NCBI GenBank assembly: GCA_001914535.1
Contig: MNCR01000007.1
Location: 1-35,843 of the forward strand
DNA from: Candidatus Rokubacteria bacterium 13_2_20CM_69_15_1
GTDB taxonomy: Bacteria > Methylomirabilota > Methylomirabilia > Rokubacteriales > CSP1-6
Direction: 5' to 3'
DNA: 35,843 nucleotides
Positions 8,076 through 15,623 of this stretch are shown in pieces; position 1 is the first letter of the stretch; the number at the start of each line of letters is the position of its first letter. The notes beneath the pieces are model-generated. The model had not been told where the DNA came from. It saw nothing but the letters and a program-made list of their open reading frames with translations, and made no database searches. The translations under genes were made by a program, and so were the position numbers.

Positions 8076-8834
8076 TCAGACTCTGAGCTTCGGGTCCAGG
8101 GTGTCGCGGAGCCAGTCGCCGAGCAGATTGACGCCGAGCGCCGTGAGCGTGAGCGCGGCGCCGGGGAATGCGGCCAGCCACCACGCGACGTACAGAAAGT
8201 CGCGGCCCTCGGACAGCATGCTGCCCCAGGCCGGCGTTGGAGGCTGCACGCCGAACCCGAGGAAACTGATCGCGGCCTCCGCGACGATGAACGACGAGAA
8301 CTGCAGACTCGCGACCACGATGACGGAGGGCGCGACGTTCGGCAGGACGTGCCGGAGCAGGAGGCGGACCCGACTCATTCCGAGGGCCGCGGCCGCCTGC
8401 ACGAAATCGCGCTGCTTGACGGACAGCACCTCGCCGCGCACGACGCGAGCATACACGACCCATCCGGCGGCCGAAAGGCTGAGGATGATGAACGGAAACG
8501 ACAGCTGAACGTCGGCCAGGCGCATGAGCACCGCGGCGGGCCAGCGCTCGACGAACCCCGCGACCAGGCCGAGCGCCCCGCCGCCGACGGCGGTGATGAC
8601 CACGGTGCAGACGCCGATGAGGAGCGCGAGCCGCGCGCCGTGAAGGACGCGCGCCAGCAGGTCGCGGCCCAGCTGGTCGGTGCCGAGCGGGTGGCCGGGC
8701 GCGCCCGGCGGCCTGAGGCTCGCGGCGAAATCGGTCGCGAGCGGGTCGTGGGGCGAGAGCCACGGCGCCGCGACCGCCGCCGCGACGACCGCCGCCGTGA
8801 GGCCGATGCCCAGCCACGCCTTGAGGTGGTTCAC
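8076..8834 (-). CDS. dppC: ABC transporter permease DppC/OppC-type, with an apparent internal gap
   Basis: A 252-residue inner-membrane permease. Visible are the N-terminal membrane segment, HPLGTDQLGRDLLARVLHGAR, the EAA-type loop YARVVRGEVLSVKQRDFVQAAAALG that contacts the ATPase, and the C-terminal FLGFGVQPPTPAWGSMLSEGR and DWLRDTLDPKLRV. The start is a GTG overlapping the dppB stop (GTGA); the longer track ORF upstream is a dppB shadow. Compared with E. coli DppC, about 18-20 residues are missing between SFPFIILSL and SAAGWVVYARV (near base 8475), which would remove the loop and most of one membrane segment. The reading frame is kept. Could be assembly collapse or a defective permease. 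Confidence 0.85.
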   Translation of the reverse strand: MNHLKAWLGIGLTAAVVAAAVAAPWLSPHDPLATDFAASLRPPGAPGHPLGTDQLGRDLLARVLHGARLALLIGVCTVVITAVGGGALGLVAGFVERWPAAVLMRLADVQLSFPFIILSLSAAGWVVYARVVRGEVLSVKQRDFVQAAAALGMSRVRLLLRHVLPNVAPSVIVVASLQFSSFIVAEAAISFLGFGVQPPTPAWGSMLSEGRDFLYVAWWLAAFPGAALTLTALGVNLLGDWLRDTLDPKLRV

Positions 8835-9751
8835 GGCCGGAGCCGCACCCGAGGGTCGAGCCAGGCGTAGAGAAGGTCGATCGCGAGGTTGATCAGCGTG
8901 TAGGTGACCGAGATGACGAAGACGGCCGCGATGACGATGGGGAAGTCGCGGTTCAGGAGCGCCTGCACCGTGAGACGGCCGAGCCCGGGCCACGCGAAGA
9001 TCGTCTCGGTGATCACGGCGCCCCCGAGGATCTGGCCGGCCTCGAGGCCCGCGAGCGTCACGATCGGGATCGCCGAGTTGCGCAGCGTGTGCTTGCCGAT
9101 CACGCGCGCCTCGCCGAGGCCCTTGGCGCGCGCGGTCAGGATGTACTCCTCGTTGAGGACGTCGAGCACGGCCGAGCGGGTGAGCCGCGCGATCCGCGCG
9201 GCGAAGAACGCGGCGAGCACGATCGACGGCATGACGAGGTGCGCCGGGGTGCCCGTGCCGCCCGTCGGCAGCCACCGAAGCTTCACGGAGAAGACGTAGA
9301 TCAGCATGAGGCCGAGCCAGAAGCCCGGCGTCGCCTGGCCCAGCACGGTCGCGACCGTGCCGGCGTGGTCGAGCAGCGTGTTGCGGTGCACCGCCGACAG
9401 AACGCCGAGCGGCACGGCGACGCCCATCGTCAGGAGCCACGACGTGGCCGCGAGGAGCAACGTCGCGGGCAGGCGCCCGAGCACGAGATCGAGCGCGTCG
9501 CGCCGGTAGCGGAGCGACTCGCCGAAGTCGCCGCGGGCCGCGCCGCCCACGAAGCGCGCGTACTGGAGGGGCAGCGGATCGTTGAAGCCGAGCCGCTCGC
9601 GGAACTCGTTGACGTCCTTCGCCTGGATGTCCATCGGCATGAACAGGAGCACCGGGTCGCCCGACAGACGCACCATGACGAACACCGCGCTCAGCGAGAG
9701 GAAAACGACGAGCACGGTCTGGGCGAGGCGCGAGAGCAGGTAGGCCCGCAT
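8831..9751 (-). CDS. dppB: ABC transporter permease DppB/OppB-type
   Basis: A 306-residue inner-membrane permease with the standard DppB order: N-terminal membrane segment (LLSRLAQTVLVVFLSLSAVF), a periplasmic loop with RERLGFNDPLPLQYARFV and GDFGESLRYR, five further hydrophobic segments, and the EAA loop LTRSAVLDVLNEEYILTARAKGLGEARVIGKH. It ends DLLYAWLDPRVRL as is usual. It pairs with dppC to form the membrane channel for the family-5 binding protein. It is the first gene of the minus-strand string; an extended -10 (TGATACAAC) lies only about 10 bases before the ATG. No DppD/DppF ATPase gene is seen in the window. Confidence 0.92.
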   Translation of the reverse strand: MRAYLLSRLAQTVLVVFLSLSAVFVMVRLSGDPVLLFMPMDIQAKDVNEFRERLGFNDPLPLQYARFVGGAARGDFGESLRYRRDALDLVLGRLPATLLLAATSWLLTMGVAVPLGVLSAVHRNTLLDHAGTVATVLGQATPGFWLGLMLIYVFSVKLRWLPTGGTGTPAHLVMPSIVLAAFFAARIARLTRSAVLDVLNEEYILTARAKGLGEARVIGKHTLRNSAIPIVTLAGLEAGQILGGAVITETIFAWPGLGRLTVQALLNRDFPIVIAAVFVISVTYTLINLAIDLLYAWLDPRVRLRP

Positions 9752-9760
9752 GGGCCTACA

Positions 9761-9769
9761 GTTGTATCA
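9761..9769 (-). promoter_or_regulatory. Extended -10 element upstream of dppB
   Basis: On the minus strand TG-A-TACAAC matches the extended -10 form. Its end is 9 bases from the dppB ATG, so transcription would start almost at the start codon. No clear -35 hexamer. The same TGATACAA occurs before the HTH gene and the branched-chain SBP gene. Confidence 0.5.
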
Positions 9770-9819
9770 CCGCGCGCCGTCGGACCAGAGAAGGTCGGGC
9801 GCGACGCGCGCCAGCCGCG

Positions 9820-10782
9820 TCACCAGGCCACGGCCTCCTCGAGTGTTCGGCGATACCAGGGCGCGTCGGGGAACGTGATCGGGCGGATCGCCGGGAGCGT
9901 GACGCCGGCATCGCGATAGGCGGCGACGTACGCGCCCGCCGCGGCTCCGTCACCGACGGCGCCGAGCGCGTCGGCGAGCGTCTCCGGTGGCTCGCCGTCG
10001 CGGTCGAAGGCGCGCACGCCCTCGCCGAGGCCGCTCGCCTCGAGCATCGCGCGGTAGAAGGGCAGCGCCAGGTAGCGCGCGAGCTCCGCGCGAAACGCCG
10101 CGCGCGCGGCCGCGACGTCGCCGGCGACCGCGAGCGGCACCGCGGCGACGATCTCGAAGCCCATGAGCGTCTTGCCCGCACGCTTCCGCCCGCGCTCGAG
10201 CGCCGGCAGCGCGACGTCCCGCACGTAGGCGGGCGGGCAGAGCCAGAGGATGGCGCCGTCGGCGATCTCGCCCGCCAGCTCGAGCATCCGGCGGGAGAGC
10301 GCGGCGAGGTAGACGCGCGGTGGCGGCGGCCGCTCGGGCAACGCGAGGCTCCAGCGGACGCGGAAGTGCCGGCCCTCGAAGTCGGCGCCCGCACCCAGCG
10401 CTCCCCGGAGGACCGCCACGTACTCGCGCATCACGGCGAGCGGCTCGTCGAGGGTGAGCCCGAGCATCGCCTCCATCGTGGCGCGGTGGCTCACGCCGAT
10501 GCCGAGCGTGAAGCGCCCGCCCGTCGTCTCGGCGAGCGTGAGCGCGGCCTGGGCCATCGCGACCGGATGGCGGGGATAGATCGGGACGACGCCCACGCCG
10601 AGGCCGAGGCGTGCGGTGGCCGCGCCGTACGCGGCGAGGACGAGGAACGAGTCGCGACCGAGGCCGTGGGTGACCCACACGCTCTCGTAGCCGAGCGCCT
10701 CGGCGCGGCGGGCGAGCTCCACGGCGGCGTGGAGGTCGCGCCCCGGCATCAGGTAGGCGGCGCGCCTCAGTCGCGGATCCAC
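9820..10782 (-). CDS. LLM-class (luciferase-like) flavin or F420-dependent oxidoreductase
   Basis: A 320-residue TIM-barrel protein of the bacterial luciferase family. AVELARRAEALGYESVWVTHGLG near the N-terminus, RLGLGVGVVPIYPRHPVAMAQAALTL, and RFTLGIGVSHRATMEAMLG are the typical cofactor-barrel segments. These proteins use FMN or coenzyme F420 for monooxygenase, dehydrogenase or reductase reactions; the sequence features I can see do not choose between them. The GTG start lies 16 bases inside the end of the HTH gene, so the two are probably cotranscribed. An alternative Met at residue 12 is possible. Substrate unknown. Confidence 0.85.
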   Translation of the reverse strand: MDPRLRRAAYLMPGRDLHAAVELARRAEALGYESVWVTHGLGRDSFLVLAAYGAATARLGLGVGVVPIYPRHPVAMAQAALTLAETTGGRFTLGIGVSHRATMEAMLGLTLDEPLAVMREYVAVLRGALGAGADFEGRHFRVRWSLALPERPPPPRVYLAALSRRMLELAGEIADGAILWLCPPAYVRDVALPALERGRKRAGKTLMGFEIVAAVPLAVAGDVAAARAAFRAELARYLALPFYRAMLEASGLGEGVRAFDRDGEPPETLADALGAVGDGAAAGAYVAAYRDAGVTLPAIRPITFPDAPWYRRTLEEAVAW

Positions 10783-11042
10783 GACTCGGCCAGCGGGATC
10801 CCGGACGCGGCGCGACGGCGCGCCCGAAGCCGGACCACGTTGGAGCCGCGCGCGCCGCTCGGCGCCAGACGCAGCAGGCCGTCGACCTCCGCCCGGCGGT
10901 AGAGCCGCTGGCGCCTGATCCCCTGGCGGTAGCTCCGGAGGATACCGCGACTCACGTAGGCGTAGAGCGTCGCGGGCTTGACGCCCAGCATGCGCGCCGC
11001 CTCCTTCACGGTCAGATACTCCTCACCCTCGATGGTGACCAC
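10767..11042 (-). CDS. Excisionase/MerR-type helix-turn-helix DNA-binding protein
   Basis: A 91-residue protein with a clear small winged HTH: EEYLTVKEAARMLGVKPATLYAYVSRGILRSYRQ, followed by the wing RRQRLYRRAEVDGLL. It has no recombinase neighbour, so a phage excisionase role is unlikely. The segment LGVKPATLYAYVSRG closely resembles the HTH that in some bacteria is fused to the N-terminus of citrate-synthase-family proteins, and a citrate-synthase homologue is the divergent neighbour here. It probably regulates that gene, itself and the downstream LLM gene through the AT-rich intergenic region. This role is inference. Confidence 0.75.
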   Translation of the reverse strand: MVTIEGEEYLTVKEAARMLGVKPATLYAYVSRGILRSYRQGIRRQRLYRRAEVDGLLRLAPSGARGSNVVRLRARRRAASGIPLAESWIRD

Positions 11043-11099
11043 GTCCGAATCCCGCCTCCGACGCTAGCAGGCTCCGTCGGCGCCGTCCAGCCATAGCTG

Positions 11100-11135
11100 G
11101 TTGTATCAATATAAATCAAGTATAGTCATGTATCA
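11100..11135. promoter_or_regulatory. Divergent promoter region with twin TGTATCA sites between HTH gene and citrate synthase gene
   Basis: This AT-rich island stands out in the GC-rich window. Plus strand: TATAGT (11121-11126) is a good -10 for the citrate synthase gene, followed by GGAGGG before its ATG. Minus strand: TG-A-TACAAC (11107-11100) is an extended -10 for the HTH gene, with ATGACT about 18 bases upstream as a weak -35. TGTATCA occurs at 11102-11108 and 11129-11135, 27 bases apart, flanking the plus-strand -10; such a pair could be operator half-sites. Confidence 0.55.
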
Positions 11136-11161
11136 GGGAACGACGGGCTCAGGAGGGCGAC

Positions 11162-12328
11162 ATGGAGACGGCGTGGAAGGCGGGGCTCGAGGACGTGATC
11201 GCGGCCCGCTCGGCGATCTGCCAGGTGAACGGTGAGGCCGGGCGGCTCTACTACCGCGGCTATGAGGTCGGCGAGCTGGCGGGGGCGGTGAGCTTCGAGG
11301 AGGTGACGGCTCTGCTCTGGTTCGGCGAGCTGCCGGGTCCGGCCGAGGCGGCGGCCTTCGCCGCCCGCCTCCGGGCGGCGCGGGGTCTGCCCGCGCCGGT
11401 CCGCACGCTCCTCGAAACCCTGCCACGCGATACCCACCCGCTCGACGCGCTCCGGACGGCGGTGTCGCTCGCCGCCGCCCACGATCCCGACGCGGGCGCG
11501 AACGACCCGGCGGCCAACCTGCGCAAGGCGGTCCGGCTGATGACCCTCGTGCCCGAGACGGTCGCCGCGTCGCGGCGGATCCGCGCCGGTCGTGCGCCGG
11601 TCGAGGCCCCCGGGGGGGACTCGCACGGCGCGTACGTCCTTGAGCTCTGCGAGGGCCGGACGCCCTCGCCCGAGACGGCGCGCATCCTCGACGTGGTCCT
11701 GACGCTCCACGCCGACCACGAGTTCAACGCCTCGACGTTCGCCGCGCGCGTGGCCGTCGCGACCCTCGCGGACCTCCACGCGGCGGTCGTGGCGGCGATC
11801 GCGACGCTGAAGGGGCCCCGCCAGGGCGGCGCCAACGAGGACGTGCTCGCGATGCTGCTCGAGATCGGCGACCCCGCTCGCGCCGAGGCGTTCGTGGAGC
11901 GGCGGCTTCACGCGCGGGCGGCCCTCTCCAAGCACGAGCGCGGCGCGCCCACGGCGCGCGTGCCGGGCTTCGGTCACCGGGTCTACAGGGTCGACGACGC
12001 GCGCGCCCGCGTCCTGCGCGCGATGGCGAAGTCCACCGCGGCGGCCACCGGTCGAACCCGCCTCTTCGAGGTCGCCGAGCGTGTGTACGACGCGATGCGG
12101 GCGCGCACCACACTTCCCGTGAACGTGGACTTCTTTTCGGCGGTGGTCTACGACGCGCTCGGCATCCCACCGGACCTCTGCACGTCGATCTTTGCCGTCG
12201 GGCGGGTCGCGGGGTGGTGCGCGCACGCGCTGGAGCAGTTGGCCGACAACCGGCTCATCCGGCCACGGGCGGAGTACGTCGGCCCCGCGCCCCGTCCGCT
12301 GCCCGCCCGCTCGGAGGGCCGTCGTTGA
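11162..12328 (+). CDS. Citrate synthase-family protein with His-to-Gln change at an active-site position
   Basis: A 388-residue protein with the full citrate synthase layout. GLEDVIAARSAICQVNGEAGRLYYRGYE opens it, LHADHEFNASTF (His183/186) lines the substrate site, GFGHRVYR holds the oxaloacetate-binding catalytic His (272) and NVDFFSAVVY the catalytic Asp (323). Where nearly all members have GP-x-HGGANE, this one has GPRQGGANE: the His equivalent to E. coli His264 is Gln221. That His stabilises the acetyl-CoA enol, so normal citrate synthase activity is doubtful. It may be a citrate/2-methylcitrate synthase variant, another acyl-CoA condensing enzyme, or a ligand sensor. Clear Shine-Dalgarno GGAGGG before ATG; divergent from the HTH gene. 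Confidence 0.85.
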   Translation: METAWKAGLEDVIAARSAICQVNGEAGRLYYRGYEVGELAGAVSFEEVTALLWFGELPGPAEAAAFAARLRAARGLPAPVRTLLETLPRDTHPLDALRTAVSLAAAHDPDAGANDPAANLRKAVRLMTLVPETVAASRRIRAGRAPVEAPGGDSHGAYVLELCEGRTPSPETARILDVVLTLHADHEFNASTFAARVAVATLADLHAAVVAAIATLKGPRQGGANEDVLAMLLEIGDPARAEAFVERRLHARAALSKHERGAPTARVPGFGHRVYRVDDARARVLRAMAKSTAAATGRTRLFEVAERVYDAMRARTTLPVNVDFFSAVVYDALGIPPDLCTSIFAVGRVAGWCAHALEQLADNRLIRPRAEYVGPAPRPLPARSEGRR

Positions 12329-12332
12329 CCCG

Positions 12333-12893
12333 CTAGGCGCGGAAGATCGAGACCTCTATCGCGTCGTCGCCGAAGTCGTACGCGCGCGATTGCCAGCGGC
12401 CGTTCGCGTCGCGCACGTGTTCGAGATACGGCGCCACCTCGCGCCGGAAGACCCCGGTGTTGTCGGCGACGACGGCGGCGCCGGGCACGAGCTTCGGCTC
12501 GAGCTGCCGGAGGTAGTCGAGGTAGTCTTCCTTGGCGGCGTCGATGAGGACGAAGTCGAAGCGCCCGGACAGGAGGGGAATGATCCGCAGGGCGTCGCCC
12601 GCGACGACCTTGACGCGCCGGCCGAGCCCGGCGACCTCGGCGTTGCTCTTCACGAACTTCGCGAGGTAGGGGTTCGACTCCAGGCAGGTCAACCGGCCCC
12701 GCGGCGGCAGGGTACCCGCGATCAGGATCGCCGAATAGCCGAGGAGCGAGCCGATCTCGATCGCCCGCGTGGGCCGGCGGCGCTCGATGAGCCGCCGGAT
12801 CACGCGGCCTTTGGCCCGCCCGACGACGGGGATGCGCCAGAGCGTGGTCGCGCGGTCCATGAGCGCCAGCATCCGACGCGCCTGCTTCGTCAC
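12333..12893 (-). CDS. Class I SAM-dependent O-methyltransferase
   Basis: A 186-residue methyltransferase of the caffeoyl-CoA/catechol O-methyltransferase type. AIEIGSLLGYSAILIAGTLP is the glycine-rich SAM motif I, LTCLESNPYLA the acidic loop binding the SAM ribose, VVAGDALRIIP follows, and FDFVLIDAAKEDYLDYL holds the motif with the metal/substrate Asp and Lys. Family members methylate catechol or related hydroxyls with Mg2+. The start is a GTG overlapping the TGA of the HMG-CoA-lyase-like gene (GTGA), so they are coupled. Substrate unknown. Its stop is 4 bases from that of the convergent citrate synthase gene. Confidence 0.85.
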   Translation of the reverse strand: MTKQARRMLALMDRATTLWRIPVVGRAKGRVIRRLIERRRPTRAIEIGSLLGYSAILIAGTLPPRGRLTCLESNPYLAKFVKSNAEVAGLGRRVKVVAGDALRIIPLLSGRFDFVLIDAAKEDYLDYLRQLEPKLVPGAAVVADNTGVFRREVAPYLEHVRDANGRWQSRAYDFGDDAIEVSIFRA

Positions 12894-13849
12894 GCCTTAC
12901 GCCTGGCAGCGGGGAGGCGCGCGGCCACGCCGTCGGGGAGCGGGTAACGGCGCGTCGCCTTGCCGGCCTTGATGATCTGGCCGGGTAGCGTCCGCCCCAC
13001 GATCTCCTGGACGCGCCTGGAGACGGCGATGAGCTTGTCGAGATCGATCCCGGTCTCGACGCCCATCGCGTGCAGGGAGTGGACGAGGTCCTCGCTGCAC
13101 ACGTTCCCCGACGCGCCCGGTGCGAAGGGGCATCCGCCCAGGCCGCCGATGGAGGAATCGAAGTGCGTCACGCCGCATTCCATCGCGGCGAGGATGTTCG
13201 GGATCGCCATCGCCCGCGTGTCGTGCGTGTGAAGCGTCCACTCGAGCCCGGGGACGCGCGCGAACAGGTGTTCGAAGACCCGGCCGACCTGGCGTGGATT
13301 GGCCATGCCCGTCGTGTCGGCGAGGCCGACCGCGCGCGCGCCGATGTCCACGAGACGGCGGACGACGCTCTCGAGGTGTGCCAGCGGAACGTCGCCCTCG
13401 AACGGGCAGCCGAACGAGGTCGAAACGCCGCAGCTTACGGGAACCTTGGCCTGCTCGGCCACGCGCATGACGGCAGCGAGCTTCTGGATCGACTCGGCGA
13501 TCGTCATGTTCACGTTGGCGAGGTTGTGGCTCTCACTCGCCGAGACGACCGTGTGGATCGCGTCGACGCCCGCGTCCACCGCCCGCACCGCCCCCTTGTC
13601 GTTCGGCACCAGCGCCGCGTAACGCGTGCCCGGCCGGCGACGGATCTTCGCCATGACTTCCTCGGCGTCGCGCAGCTGGGGGACCACCTTGGGGTGGACG
13701 AACGAGGTGACCTCGATCCTGGGCAGGCCCGCGTCCGAGAGGAGGTTCACGACCTCGACCTTCAGCTCGGTCGGGATGAATTCGGGCTCGATCTGGAACC
13801 CGTCGCGAGTCCCGACTTCGCACATCGTCACGCGTTCGGGAAGGTTCAT
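12890..13849 (-). CDS. Hydroxymethylglutaryl-CoA lyase family protein
   Basis: A 319-residue DRE-TIM metallolyase-family barrel. MCEVGTRDGFQIE carries the catalytic Arg-Asp pair, LHTHDTRAMA the metal His residues, and GGLGGCPFAPGASGNVCSEDLV the HMG-CoA lyase signature with its catalytic Cys. The usual reaction splits HMG-CoA to acetyl-CoA and acetoacetate in leucine or acyl-CoA catabolism; related lyases act on other 3-hydroxy-3-methyl acyl-CoA esters. GGAGG lies 6 bases before the ATG at 13849, so I prefer this start to the GTG at 13864. Upstream TAGAGT (13877-13882) is a possible -10. Confidence 0.87.
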   Translation of the reverse strand: MNLPERVTMCEVGTRDGFQIEPEFIPTELKVEVVNLLSDAGLPRIEVTSFVHPKVVPQLRDAEEVMAKIRRRPGTRYAALVPNDKGAVRAVDAGVDAIHTVVSASESHNLANVNMTIAESIQKLAAVMRVAEQAKVPVSCGVSTSFGCPFEGDVPLAHLESVVRRLVDIGARAVGLADTTGMANPRQVGRVFEHLFARVPGLEWTLHTHDTRAMAIPNILAAMECGVTHFDSSIGGLGGCPFAPGASGNVCSEDLVHSLHAMGVETGIDLDKLIAVSRRVQEIVGRTLPGQIIKAGKATRRYPLPDGVAARLPAARRKA

Positions 13850-13962
13850 GGTATCCTCCGCCACTGCTGAGGCCAGACTCTAGCACGGCGCCCGAGGGGG
13901 CGCTCGGCCCTGGCGGAATCTCCGGGCGCGCGCCGAGCGTCTGAAGAGAGGGGAGGAAGGAC

Positions 13963-14442
13963 ATGAACCCGGACATCGGAATGAGCGAGAGCAACCGTGC
14001 GAGCGTCGTCAAGATTCTCAACACCCTGCTCGCAGACGAGTACGTGCTCTATACCAAGACCCGCAACTATCACTGGAACGTGGTCGGTCCCCAGTTCAAC
14101 GATCTCCACAAGTTCTTCGAGGCCCAGTATGGGGCGCTCAACGAAGTCGTGGACGACGTTGCGGAACGGGCCCGCACCCTCGGCGGCCCCGCCCTCGGCA
14201 CCCTCGACGAGTTTTCGAAGCACGCGCGGCTCAAGGAGCATCCGGGAAAGTACCCCGACGCCACCGGCATGCTGAAGGACCTCCTCGATGACCACGAGGC
14301 GGTGATCCGGCAGCTCCGCGTGGATCTCGAGACCGTCGGGGAGGTGTACCACGACGTGGGGACCAATGACTTCCTCACGGGGCTCATGGAGCAGCACGAG
14401 AAGATGGCGTGGATGCTGCGCGCCTTTCTCGACACGCGCTGA
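13963..14442 (+). CDS. dps: Dps-family ferritin-like DNA-protection protein
   Basis: A 159-residue four-helix protein. The ferroxidase site residues align with E. coli Dps: NYHWNVVGPQFNDLHKFFE supplies His37, His49 and Glu53, and VVDDVAERARTLGG supplies Asp64 and Glu68. Twelve subunits of such proteins form a shell that oxidises ferrous iron with peroxide and stores it, protecting DNA; no strongly basic N-terminal tail for DNA binding is present here. GGAGGAAGGAC precedes the ATG. It is divergent from the HMG-CoA-lyase-like gene and convergent, with a 3-base gap, with the acyl-CoA dehydrogenase gene. Confidence 0.92.
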   Translation: MNPDIGMSESNRASVVKILNTLLADEYVLYTKTRNYHWNVVGPQFNDLHKFFEAQYGALNEVVDDVAERARTLGGPALGTLDEFSKHARLKEHPGKYPDATGMLKDLLDDHEAVIRQLRVDLETVGEVYHDVGTNDFLTGLMEQHEKMAWMLRAFLDTR

Positions 14443-14445
14443 GCG

Positions 14446-15612
14446 CTAGTACGACCGCGGCATCCCGAGCACGTGCTCGCCGACGTAGGCGAGGATGAGG
14501 TTGTTGTTGATCGGCGCGGTCTTGTAGAGGCGGCATTCGCGGAACTTGCGCTCGACGTCGTACTCCTCGGCGAACCCGTAGCCGCCGTGGCAGTCGATGC
14601 ACGCGTTGGCGGCCTCCCACGCCGCCTCGGCCGCGAGGTATTTGGCCATGTTGGCCTCGGGGCCGCACGGCTGGCCGGCGTCGAACAGCGCCGCGGCACG
14701 GTCGCGCATGAGCGTCGCGGCTTCGACGGCCGTGTGAGCCTTGGCGATCGGGAACTGCACGCCCTGGTTGGCCCCGATGGGCCTGCCGAAGACGACGCGC
14801 TGGCTCGAGTACGCCACGGCCTTCTCGACGAACCAGCGGCCATCACCGATCGACTCCGACCCGACCAGGATGCGCTCGGCGTTCATGCCATCGAGGATGT
14901 AGGCGAACCCCTGACCCGCCTCGCCGATCAGGCTGTCGCCCGGGATCTCGACGTCGTCGAAGAAGAGCGCGTTCGTCGAGTGGTTCATCATCATTCGGAG
15001 CGGGCGGATCTCGAGCCCCTTGAGCCCGCGGATGTCCACGAGGAAGACCGAGAGGCCCTCGGTCCGGCGCTTCACCTGGTCCGCGGGTGTCGTGCGCGCC
15101 AGGAGCAGCATGAGGTCGGACTGGAGCGCGCGTGAGATGAAGATCTTGCGGCCGTTGACGAGATAGCGGTCGCCCCTCCGCACCGCCGTGGTCTGCAGTT
15201 GCGTCGTGTCCGAGCCGGAGTTCGGCTCGGTGACACCGAAGGCCTGCAGCCGAAGCTCCCCGGTCGCGATCTTCGGCAGATACGCTCGCTTCTGGTCCGC
15301 CGAGCCGTGACGCAGAAGCGTCCCCATGATGTACATTTGCGCGTGGCACGCGGCGGCGTTGCCGCCCGCGGCGTGGATCGTCTCGAGGATGAGGGCGCCC
15401 TCCGCGATTCCGAGCCCGGCGCCGCCGTATTCCTGGGGGATCAGCGCGGCGAGGTAGCCGGCCTGCGTCAGCTCGTTGACGAACTTCTCGGGGTACTCGC
15501 GCCGCGTGTCGAGATCGCGCCAGTACTCGCCCGGATAGCGCTTGCAGATCTCCAGCACGCCCGCCTTGAGGGCGCGCTGCTCGTCCGTGAGCGAGCGATT
15601 GATCGCCGCCAT
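14446..15612 (-). CDS. Acyl-CoA dehydrogenase
   Basis: A 388-residue FAD enzyme that makes the 2,3-double bond in an acyl-CoA. LIPQEYGGAGLG starts the helical domain; LQAFGVTEPNSGSDTTQLQTTA and GRKIFISRA are the FAD-binding middle sheet; DCHGGYGFAEEYDVERKFRECR is the C-terminal signature. The usual C-terminal catalytic Glu (YEGT) is absent (YKTAPINNN). GMNAERILVG instead offers the Glu at the position used by isovaleryl-CoA and long-chain enzymes, so it is probably active on a branched or long acyl chain. Downstream of the enoyl-CoA hydratase with an 11-base gap, so they act in sequence. Confidence 0.92.
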   Translation of the reverse strand: MAAINRSLTDEQRALKAGVLEICKRYPGEYWRDLDTRREYPEKFVNELTQAGYLAALIPQEYGGAGLGIAEGALILETIHAAGGNAAACHAQMYIMGTLLRHGSADQKRAYLPKIATGELRLQAFGVTEPNSGSDTTQLQTTAVRRGDRYLVNGRKIFISRALQSDLMLLLARTTPADQVKRRTEGLSVFLVDIRGLKGLEIRPLRMMMNHSTNALFFDDVEIPGDSLIGEAGQGFAYILDGMNAERILVGSESIGDGRWFVEKAVAYSSQRVVFGRPIGANQGVQFPIAKAHTAVEAATLMRDRAAALFDAGQPCGPEANMAKYLAAEAAWEAANACIDCHGGYGFAEEYDVERKFRECRLYKTAPINNNLILAYVGEHVLGMPRSY

Positions 15613-15623
15613 CGTCGTGATCC

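Noticed and set aside
10767-11042. Small HTH gene as a phage excisionase
   Set aside because: No integrase, attachment site or phage gene is nearby; the LLM and citrate synthase context favours a regulator.
11126-12226. 366-residue minus-strand ORF opposite citrate synthase
   Set aside because: Antisense to a gene with citrate synthase motifs along its length; no motif of its own.
13887-13902. Small GC hairpin (GCGCCC-GAGG-GGGCGC) between HMG-CoA-lyase-like gene and dps
   Set aside because: Stem of 6 bases only, no T-run, and such hairpins are expected by chance in this base composition.
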